Of a DNA stretch of 64,000 nucleotides, positions 50,031 to 61,086 are shown piece by piece (position 1 is the stretch's first letter; each line of letters opens with the position of its first letter). The stretch covers positions 372,001 to 436,000 of the forward strand of contig JALIZF010001812.1 in NCBI GenBank assembly GCA_029948255.1, written 5' to 3'. Source of the DNA: Telmatactis stephensoni. Its lineage: Eukaryota > Cnidaria > Anthozoa > Actiniaria > Isophelliidae. The translations under genes were made by a program, and so were the position numbers. A model generated the notes under the pieces. That model searched no databases. It was given only the letters and a program-made list of their open reading frames with translations, and was not told where the DNA came from.

Positions 50031-51681
50031 GTGAGCGAGGTTTTTACTGATAAACTGTTACCATGGCAACTGCTGCTTTCCTCTGTTCTCTTTTTGTCAT
50101 ATTTTCTTTCGTTCCTCTTATTTGTTTGCTTACTTTTTTCTTTGCTTCTACCGACGCTAAATAAAATGCTTTACCTTTACCTGTCTTTCTCTCTAATTTC
50201 TTTTTTCTGTCTTTCTTTTTCTCTGTCTAGCTGACTGACTGTCGATTTGTTTGCTGCTGTTTGTCTTTCTTTCTTTCTTCCTTCCTTCCTTCCTTCCTTC
50301 CTTCCCTTCTTTCATTTTCGTTCCTCTTCTTCTCCCTCTTCTTTTTTCTGTTTTCGTTCTTTTTATTGCTTTTTTTGTTTAAACTGTAAAATTGTTTTTT
50401 GCTGTGCAGAGGATTTTGACGAAAAAGAGAAACCCAACGATCATCTTGGTGCCAAACATCAACGTCTCGCTCTACACGTGTTGAACCAATGTGAACTCGT
50501 CCCAGAACACGTGGAAACACGCCCACTGAAGAGTAGTTGTCAACCTAACATTGAACAGGTAAGAAATGAGTAGATAAAAGATGAATGAATGAATCAGTGA
50601 ATGAATGAATGAATGAATGAATGAATGAGAAAATCGATAGGAAATATAGCAAAAGGGTTGAATGACGACACCAACTATAATGAATTGATGGCGAAACATA
50701 AATGGATAATTACGAAAAGAGGGGAGCAACCCGGTACCAACAAACCGATAAGTAGCATTCCCCCATCTACAAGGGATGAGGTCAAAACATTGGTCATCTA
50801 AAAGTACCCAATTTAGACGAGTGCGGTGGTATTACCCGGCACCCACCACCTCTGGGAGTTATGAACTTTGTCTTGAAATATTTCCAAAATAGAAATGCAA
50901 TTGCAGAAATTAATCAACTATATGTTCAAAGGAGTGCTAAACAACGTATTTCTAAACAGAAACAGTTAACACATACAGTCAGTATCGAGATTTTCAAGCC
51001 CCCCCCCCCCCCCCCCATTAGGGATCAAGAGGAGGTTTGTCCCGGTAACTGCCACCGAATCTAAGAAACTCGGGTTCCCCTACTGTGGACGATTGTTCTG
51101 ACTTCTTCTCCAACTAGTAATTTGCTTCTTGTAGTACTGTGTATCCTTGTTTTTTCCCAACAGGGTAGAATCCAACTGTGGGTTGATATTTTCCCAACAA
51201 ATGAGGGCGGTGTCCTGAAGCCATCAGTTGACGTGACAGCACGCGAACCAACGGAGTAAGTAATGCTCTGTTAAGAGTATAGTTATTGTGTGACGGAAAA
51301 CGTCACGGTCGTGGCACACCATGGTCACGGAATGCAAATCTGACGGTCACGGCGCGGTCACGACAGGACTTTCGAATGTTTTTATAGACGCAGTACGGCA
51401 CTGACATGACACAGCGCTGTCCGCCGGTTCCACACTCATACGAACACCACTCTATTGTCTACTATTGGTACTTCTTGTATGTTGCTTATCTGAAATTCAT
51501 GTGACTCTTGTCATACGAGTCGAAGGTGCATGTAGTTTAGAACATGCTCCAATCAAATAATGACTGTTAAGTAATGAAGAGAGGGCGGTGTCGAGGTAAA
51601 AATACGGTTTCGCGATGGTTCAAGAGATGTGATACGGGCTGAAGTATTAAAACGTTTATTAATTATGTTGTTGATTAATAA

Positions 51682-51795
<114 letters not shown>

Positions 51796-52507
51796 TAAGT
51801 CCACGTGTTTGCCACACCCTTTGCATAAAATCGTAGATGAGATAATAATCTCACTAAAATATGTCAGACGTACGTAATGGGTACCACATGCACGAAGGGT
51901 TTTGTCCACTCTTTGCCACGCCTTAACTGCAGATGTACTTTTAGACCTACATGTCTTTGAACTCTGGTTTTGAAAGTACACAGTGTCTAAGACGGGAAGG
52001 TTTTTGACCGCACGTGTTGGCCACACCTTTGTAATGCGCGACTTGTGTATAAAGTCTACGGAATCGCACTTGAAAACTGTAGTGTTGAATTTGCGCTTTA
52101 TAAATAAATATTATTTAACAAATTGAAGATAGTTTTCCATTGTCAGTACTCTTATTAATCATGGATGACGTCAAAACGCTCGTGGTTCCACTGCTAAGTT
52201 TTGGACATTTTTTGACGTCATCCATGATTAATAAGAGTACTGACAATGGAAAACTATCTTCAATTTGTTTTTTACAACATTATCTTAGATCTTTTCCGTC
52301 CAAATCTGTTTGAAAAACTGTCCCAAACTTTTTTCTGTAAGGACGAGCGTGACATGTTGGCGTCAGCTATTGTCAGTACTTTTATTAACAATGGCTCTCG
52401 GCCAATGAGATTGCAAGATTTTAGTCAAATGTTGTAAAATATTAAATTAAATTAAAAATCGCTGTTTTTATGCATAATGTTATATGTAGTGATTTTGATA
52501 TTTTTAA

Positions 52508-52675
<168 letters not shown>

Positions 52676-55600
52676 TAGCTGTTGAAACGTAACTCTTCGA
52701 TATTTAAGTGTCCAATATCTTCTATAGCGCTTGCGCACTAATTGGGGGACACTATACTCTCACACACTACCACTAGATTTTATTTTATGAATACAGCACT
52801 CAGCTCACTAGTTTGCGTTTCTACTGAGGGAGGAAAACCAGAGGACCCTGAGAAAAACCCCTTGAAGCAGGGGAGAGAATAAACTAACAAAGTGAAGTCC
52901 CATGTGATACCTCGTCCGGCAATCAAACCTGGCGCCACATAGGTGACAGACTTTATAGCAAAGTTAAGGAGCGCGCATGAGGTCAATACGTTTTCCGGTC
53001 TTTTCAGAAACGTTGTTCATTAAGATTTTAAACTGGAAGGTATCTGCCATGACACCCAGGCAAGGCCAGAGATATTTACAATTAGACAGCGCTGGACAAA
53101 ACTCAGCAAAGTTGTGTTTACACCAGGTCAATTTCCAGTTCCCGGCCCTTTATGACCCCACTAGACACGGGCCAAGATTATATTGTTATCTAAAATGTAA
53201 TGTTTTCTTTCAGGAACACTTCTGGAGTCTTGACTACAAGGAAGAACGCATAGCGCCTCGTTTGTTGATTCAAATTTGGGAAAACGATACCTTTTCCTAT
53301 GATGACTTCCTTGGTAAGAGTTCTTCATTCCGGTATATTGATGTTGTGTCAGTCATTCAGTTGTATATGTACGGTGCACGCCGTCGTGGTCCAAACTGTT
53401 TAAGTTTTTCTTAATACGTTTTCCTGTAAAACCTCGCTAACAGCAAGAACCCCAGTACTAGTGCAGTTCCAGTAGGAGGGACGTACCCAGGGTGTGGCAA
53501 ACACGTGGGCTTTCCCTTTTACATAGATATCACTCATTTGTCCTTCAGGAGGGTGTAGCGAGTTATAGAACTCTGAAATCATCTAGAGGATCAAGAGGAT
53601 AGTTTGGAAAAGTATTGAGAAAAAAAGGTCCCAAAGTCGTCTCAGGAGGGGGCGCGCACTCCTACCCCTCTACCCTAAATCCGCCAATAATTAGTATCCA
53701 GAAGGATACCAGTTCAACCCCCATGTGGATTTGAATTTCTTCCGAGTCCATTTCCACTCGATTATACTTTTCCGTAATTGAGCTAACGTGTTTGTAATTA
53801 CTATTCTGTGATTATCTTGCAGGAAAATTGGAGTTAGACTTGGTTAAGCTTGCCAAACCAGCTTCTTCATCTAGAACTTGTGGTGGCAGAAGAGACCCTG
53901 GTAAAAATGGAGAACACGTGGATTTATTCCAACAAAAGTCTATTCAAGGCTGGTGGGCGTGTTACCAGGAAGGCAACGAGGAACCAACGGTGAGTAGTTC
54001 ATTTGAAACCTATTCCCTAAATTATATGGTTTTGCTTCGTGTGCCAGAACAGACTCAAGCCTGGTTTTCACTAGCTAGTGACATAAACATAAGCATAAAC
54101 AACATACACAGACTCAGTAATGTATTTATTACATAGGTGTTAGAAAAGACAAGCACTGCTAATGAGCATTGCCTTACTGAGTCTGCGTATGTTGCTTATG
54201 CTTATGCTCATGTCACTAATGAAAACTAGCCCATAAGGGAGCCAGTTGTTGATTTATTTGTTTCTTCTTATGAGTCATATGTTGTTACCATAACAACAGT
54301 ATTTTTGTTATCCAGGGCAAAGTTGAGATGACTCTAGAGCTACTCACAACAAATGAAGCAGCCGCAAAGCCCTGTGGTCTAGGACGAGACGAACCCAACC
54401 AACATCCTCATCTAGACGAACCAAAGTATGTGACTGAAGTCAACTAAAGTAAAACCTCGCTTTCTCGAACTCCTAAAGGAACCCAAAAACTGCTCGGAAT
54501 AGCGAGGGTTCACTGAAATAACCTTAAATGAAAAATGATCTAAGGCTTGATTTGCAGCCATGAAGCCGGAGTGCGCTATACACCTCATCAAAGCAGAAAG
54601 TCGTGGGGGAGGGTAGAGGTTGGATGTTTTTGCGTCTCCTCCAGCACCAACACGCCGGCTACTTCACTTAAACAATGTTTTGTATTGATTTTTGCAGTCG
54701 TCCAGCAACATCATTCTTGTGGTTCACGTCTCCATTTAAGACTTTAAAATACATTATCTGGAGACACTACAAATGGTACATCATTGGAATCCTACTGCTG
54801 CTCCTTATAATCGCCATTGTGGTCCTTTTCATCTACGCTTTACCGGTGAGTTGGAAATTCAGTCAAACCTCGATCCGCTAAGGGAGACTTCCCATAAGTG
54901 GAAGCCATTAAGCTGGCAGCTAACCGCGATCAAGCCGATTTCTGGGGGAGGGAGGGGAGTAAAGGAGAGGGTGGGCTCCCTCTTTCCCAGTCCTTCTCCC
55001 CTTTCCCAGTCCCCCTCCCCCCTCCCCTGGAGAACCTGTAGGCAGTCTAATAACTCGGTACATCCCCCCTCCCTTGTTGCTTAAAGGGGTACTTGGACGA
55101 AAATAGGTCAAAATTGGAAAGTGGTTAATTCCTAAGTTGACGTCATTTAACGACCAATATAGATAAATATAAAACCTACTATCCCAAAAATTCTGCATTT
55201 AAATCATATTATCACCAAGAAATTTTGGTTTAAGATCGAAAAGAACAATAGGGTTGTACTTATGACGTCATAGATACACAATGTAGATGCTAAAATACGT
55301 GATAACTTTTTATCTGTACCTTTGGAATTTGATGAAAATATATTGCTTGGTGACTATTGGTCACATATAGATACATTGAACCAAGTTTCAAGTCATTTAA
55401 ATTTTTTATCGATTTTCATCCAAGTCATGTACCGTATTTACTCGAATAAGCGCCTCCCCGGAATAAGCGCCTCCCCCGAATAAGCGCCCCCTTTGGACAA
55501 AAAAAATTAATAAGCGCCTCTCCCGAATAAGCGCCTCGCACCTCGTTATAGTATACTAATACCAGTACTGTTGTAGTAGTATAACATTGATATTATTGAT

Positions 55601-57100
55601 ATTAAGAGGAAAGCATACTTTGACAGTTGTGTACGCCTTTCCTCCCGCTGAATAAACGCCTCCCTCGAATAAGCGCCTCCCCCGAACAAGCGCCCCGTTT
55701 TAGACGTGAAAAATTTAATAAGCGCCGGGGCGCTTATTCGAGTAAATACGGTACCCCTTTAAGCTCTTGTAAACGGACACCTCTCATTGCAACAATAGGA
55801 CACATTTTGAAACCTTTTTCTGTTTTTCTTTCAGGGTTATACTGCTAAGAAGATTGTTGGAGTGTAAAGTGAAATGTTCTGATTTGTTTGTTGATAGTGA
55901 TTCTCCTAACAAGATCATTCATATCCACAACAATTTAAACTTCTGAGAAAATAATTAAAATTTGTCAATGTGTTCCCTTTGTATCTTCTTTCGTGGAGAA
56001 GAGCCAAAGGGAAACTCTGCTCGTAGTACACTCATCGTTCTACGTAAAGTTAAATTTGCACATTAAATACAACTTTTGATCAACGTATGTAGCGATGTTA
56101 CGCACTGTTATAATATGACTAAGAGATGCATATAACATTAAAAAATTCAATTGGTGACGTTCAAACCATGATGTACTGTTTTGCCAGTCTATAAAAGAGC
56201 GAGTCCGTAATAAAAAGTTAAGTCAGTCCGTCAGTTAAGCTGTATTGGATTTGCGGGCCTACATGTCCGATCGGTCTATCGACTTCAAAGTTTTTTTGTT
56301 CTTACGGCCAATTTACGACTAGACCTTTTGGCCCGTAGCTGGCTGTATTTGTACAGAAGCGTAGCTGGATCATACGGAGAGCGCGCAGGCAATTTACGGA
56401 AATCTCTCTGCAAACTTTGATCCTTGTGCATGGAACATCGTCGCAGTTGCTGTGCGGGTCAATCCAATGAGATCAAGCGTGCATGTTTTCTTGCAGATCT
56501 AGACGGCAAGTAATCCCGCTATTCCCAGCAATATTCAGTATACGTCCTAAAAACTCGTCTTCACTGAATCTGAAGTGAAACCCGGGCCTGTTCGCTGTCT
56601 ACAGATGTGCACATATTGCAAGAGTGCAGGACCGAGGACTCAAGACCATCCCTTGAGGAACACCACAATTGTTTCGGGTTAAATCATTCAGATCGAACGT
56701 GCATGATGTATTTCAGATCAGCACATACAAGATTTCAAATAAAGGACTTCAGATCAAACAAGGTTATAATAAATAACGAACATTGACCTGCTCGCCACTA
56801 TAGAGCCTTCAGAAGCAGTAGTGGATCCAGGGGGCCTGTGGGGCCACCTCCTTTCAGTTGGATCCAATTGAAGAGAAAATTTATTTTAGAATTAAGAAGG
56901 AAAAACAACCTGCTTACGCGCACGATCTGAGACCGGATAAAAGTCGTTTTGAACGCGCGCATGCCAAAAAAATCTCACTTCCAAAATTGGTTCTTATAAT
57001 CTTGATGATGTTCCACCCAGCGGCGGATCTAGACATTTTGAAAGGGGTAGCTCAGTAGTCAGAGCGTCTTACCAGCAATCGGAAGGTTGAAGGTCCAGGA

Positions 57101-57734
57101 TTAAGGGTGTACTGACATATAAAAATTGCCCGTTGCTAGGGAAATTTAAAAATTCTATAAAATGCCACCAAATTGTCATATCGCTTTTATATTTTGTAGT
57201 TTGTCTTCCCTGAGAGAACTTTCGCATTTTATGACGCCATTGCATGACGTCATCATGTGACGTCATAGATACAGTAAAAAGCTATAATTTTTTTCTGCAC
57301 TGTATATTTGAGAATTTAAAATGCATTATTTTAATCTTGAGACCAAGGTGCATAGAATCGAGCATGGGTTTTAAGAATGGTTTCCAAGTAAGCCTTTTAG
57401 GATTTTTTGAACGTCAAAAATGATCGATTTATGCCAATAACTTTCGTATTTCTCAATTTTTCGCAAATCCCATGCTCGGCTTTGAAGAAAAGGCTGTTAA
57501 GAATATAAATATTGAAAAAACACTTCGTTTTGATGAAATTCGCCAAAGATTATAGCTTTTTAAAGAAACCGGAAGTAAATTGTCCCGCGCATGCGCAATA
57601 AGAACGAAAATAAGCCCTTTTTGTCAGGTGTGCGCCGATCTACCGGAAGTTAAATGATTCGCGCCAAAAACGCGCGCGCGTGCGTCTATTCAATTTTGCC
57701 GGCCAAAATAAGACCCTATTTTGCATAGCAACTG
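57101..57734. other. 634-bp segment replacing 28 bp, copy 2 only
   Basis: Between GGTCCAGGA and TACAGACAGATTT copy 1 has about 28 bp and copy 2 about 634 bp. The segment has AAAATGC, TGACGTCA and GCATGCGC words and an alternating CGCGCGCG near 57671, but no ends that identify an element. Confidence 0.7.
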
Positions 57735-57940
57735 TTACAGACAGATTTACCCTGACATTTGTAAATCTGATGGGAATTTGTGAATTTTTCCATCATATTT
57801 AAAAATACCAGAATGTTAAGATAAATCTCCATGAACCATCTACAGAATACTGCAAGAATATACAATGAATCACAACAGTAATATTATTATTTCATAAAAA
57901 TTCTTCATTTTGTGGCCTATTCATAAAATAAATACATCAC

Positions 57941-58179
57941 TCTATAATATACTACAATAATATAATATATAATAATACAATCATATTTTTATAAAAACCA
58001 TCAGATATCAATTAAGAATGGTAGATTCAACATTATATCAGACTATTTGACATACTATTTTAGATGGTTTTTACCTTTGTGTTGCGATTGGTATACATTT
58101 TGCTGAAGCAAAATGTTGAACAAAGTTAAAATATATTATGATTTGATTTATACTATCATCTGTTTGAGGGGTGTTAACT
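57941..58179. other. Spacer between duplication and LRR gene stop
   Basis: AT-rich 240 bp, presumably including the 3' UTR of the minus-strand LRR gene. No clear polyadenylation signal chosen. Confidence 0.4.
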
Positions 58180-60458
58180 TTAGCACCAAATTATTTCTGT
58201 CTGCCTACCCAACTGCTCAATCAGCCGCCTTGCTTCTTCAACATCACATAATCTTACATTCCAACATTCACTGGCATTCAATTGCTGCAGTCTTTTACAA
58301 CACTGTACAATCTTTAAGACAAGTTCTTTATCAACAAAATAATTCAAAGAGATGTTCAGAATTCTCAAGTTGGAGAAGCATGAGAATTCAATGTATTGTA
58401 GGAGATCCTCAGGTTTAAGATCTGGAACCACATTAGTTAAATGCAACTCTTCTAAGCTGCTTTCAGATCTACTAAAAATTGCTGAAAAATTAGGTCTAGA
58501 ATTGAAGGTTGAAAAGGAACAGGATTGAAAATCAAGAAATTTCAAATGAGGGCAAGCTTCAAGTAAAGTCAATCTTTCATTGCCATGATGTACTAGAGAT
58601 CCTGAAACTCCTGGAGATGCTGCTAGAGATAAACTTGTAAGGTTTGGACAAAAACGAGCAATCAATCCTGTATCAATACTTTTTGTACCTGAAAAAAAGA
58701 GTGTTTCCAAATGGCTGCCACATTCCTTTAAAAAATCATGGAGCTCAAAGCAATAAATACTTTCAATATCCATTCCACTTAGTTTCAAGTCTGTTAGGTG
58801 CTTCAGTGTCTTCATGTTGAGAAATGATTGACTACTACCACAAAATCCATGGATCGAGAGAGAAGAAATATCAGGACAAATCTTAGCCACAACTGACAAT
58901 GAGACATCATTTGCTGATGAAAAAGAAAGATCAAGATGTTTTAATCTTGTAACACCCAATGACAAAAAGCTTTCATCAAAATACTCCACTTCAACTGGTG
59001 TATCATACATTAAAGATTCAGTAACCAACATGCATAGAGACAGACTCTGTAGATGTTGATGGTTTTGTAGCAACATAAAGACTCCTTGAGGGGTAACATT
59101 TGTTGATGATAGGTTTATTTCCACAAGATTTGGGTTACTGTTCAAGGCTACAACACCACGATCTGTCACCTTTTGGCATGATTCAACCTTAAGAACTTTC
59201 AAATTTTTGCAGTGTTCACCAAGGTTGATGAGAACATTATCATCACATGCAGAGCATCTACTTAAATCAAGAGTTTGCAGGTTTGGGAGATTCTTTGGCA
59301 AATCTTGTAAGAGGCGTGTAGAGATGTGGTTACAATCAGCCAATGAAAGATGACACAATTTCTGAAAGAAAGAGGGGTAATACATAAACATGTGTATACA
59401 TGTATTAAATCCATAACTGAAACCAAAAAAGAACTACTATTGATTAATTGTTTTTGTTTTGTACTGAATAGAATATAGTTGCACATTGTAAATGGTGATG
59501 AAATCCCTAGCCCTCCCTTTAGAGAATCTGGGACATTTTCAAGATAGCATATCCAAAAAGGCATTCCTTACTCCCTTTGGTTAAAACAGTCATTTTTATG
59601 CCATCATCAAAAATAAATTTCAATTTAATATAGGAAAAGCTCATGCAGCTTTTCTCTGAGCCAAAAATTTGTTTTTCAAAAATTGCAATTCAAACTAATT
59701 TGGTTTTTGTATTAAGTAATGATCTTTGAAGAAACGTTTGTTAATCAAATTTGTGTTGTAATGTTTACTCTTAATATTTTTTCAGATTGTAATACTCTTG
59801 ATCGGCATGATTAATAAACTATTATTAATTGTAATTATTACATTACCTTGCATCTTTTGGTGATCATCTGTATGAGAGTATCTGAAACAAAATATCTGCA
59901 GGGACTGAGATCCAGAAATGTTATGCCACAATGAAGCAAACTATGGAAGTAGGATGGCTTCAATTTCTGCATTTTGGCTAAAATTGTGATAAGCTGCTGA
60001 ATTTCTTTTGATCCTGCAATAATCAAAAGATGATATAAAAATATTAAAATATTGTCATCATCATCATCATCAAGAGGTATCATAATCATTATGAATCATC
60101 ATCATAATCTTATTAGTGCAATTAATAGAAACAGTTGTCATTACCTATATATTAATTATCATAAAATAATCATGATCTCCACAACCAATGGAGGTTCATA
60201 TTGATCATCTAATTCTTCATTGCCAAAGCATCATCCATATATATAAAATGTTAATCAAATTTTTGTGTTCATTAGACATCATGACAGAGACGTCGAGACA
60301 GAGGCAATGTCAAACTTATAAATGAAAAAGAAAATATCCTACGTCAAAAATTAAATTCAAGAAGAATTAATCAAATCATCACCTAAACAATCAAAGGGTC
60401 CAAGGACATACAAGTAGTCATTAAGGTTGACAGATGTATTGGGACACCAAAATTCCAT
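58180..60458 (-). CDS. Leucine-rich-repeat protein of FBXL/AMN1 type
   Basis: Three coding exons on the minus strand, 60458-60383, 60013-59847 and 59361-58180, join in phase (1 then 0) to give about 474 residues. The N-terminus (MEFWCPNTSVNLNDYLYVLG) has no F-box that I can recognise. From residue 55 on there are about 13-14 LRRs of the cysteine-containing kind: LCHLSLADCNHIS, LQTLDLSRCSACDD, LKVLKVESCQKVTDRGV, LVEINLSSTNVTPQGV, LKHLDLSFSS, LTSLSLAASPGVSG, LRILNISLNYFVDKELV and LQQLNASECWNVRLCDVEEA. Such arrays form horseshoe substrate-binding surfaces, often in cullin-RING ligase receptors. Without an F-box or other box the ligase role is only a guess; I cannot name an orthologue. The stop is at 58180-58182. 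Confidence 0.85.
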
Positions 60459-60510
60459 ATCTTTTAGCTATTCGCTGGATACACGATTGCTGTAAAGAAG
60501 CTACCTCCAT
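60421..60510 (-). other. Upstream ORF overlapping the LRR gene start
   Basis: An ATG at 60510-60508 (minus strand) opens a 29-codon frame (MEVASLQQSC...ending YICQP) that stops at 60421, past and out of frame with the main ATG at 60458. If the transcript includes it, it would lower translation of the LRR protein. Alternatively transcription starts between the two ATGs. Confidence 0.4.
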
Positions 60511-61086
60511 CTTCTAAGACTTCTTAATTCTTCTGGTAAATTACTTGTAGCTAATGACAGCTATGTTCTGGAATAAACGATCCCTAACATTCACCAAACT
60601 TTATAACATCCTGTTCTTTCGAATGATGGTGAAATATTATGCAGACCGCGATCTTTGTTAACAGCGGCCGCTTGATCCAGCTCGCGGTAGGTCCTTCATA
60701 TATCGTTAAATATATTGTCCCAATAGGTGGGTATCTATATTAGATACTTGATGTGTTCTTACAGCTTGTGTTCAGAAGTATTTCTTTCAAATATTTCAAT
60801 TTTTAACGTTTTTATCTGGTCAAAAAGTCTTCTTTTAGAAAAATCTCGATGTTTTTCTCTATTCAAAATATTAAGAAATATTTAAATTGGAGTATAAAAC
60901 TTCGAAAACAATGATGATACTCTGGCTACAGCAATAAGGAGAAGACATGCTGTTTATGCCTGTGGCGGGCAACCAAGCATTCAGTCATCGTCACCAGTAA
61001 TGAATGACTGTACAGTTGGAGGTCAAATTCTTTACGTTTTATATTCTCTCCGTCAATAATGGCGTCTGTATTTGTAAATATAAACC
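60459..61086. promoter_or_regulatory. Divergent intergenic region between LRR gene and DCLRE1A
   Basis: The two genes point away from each other with 628 bp between their start codons, so a shared bidirectional promoter is likely. There is a small GC-richer patch with GCGGCCGC at about 60664-60671, in otherwise AT-rich sequence. No TATA box is convincing. Inference from layout. Confidence 0.45.

Noticed and set aside
53400..53582. Minus-strand ORF containing [10 protein letters not shown], at first sight an antisense ferlin gene
   Set aside because: Only the 48-bp inverted copy of the exon 51 donor region; the rest is intron.
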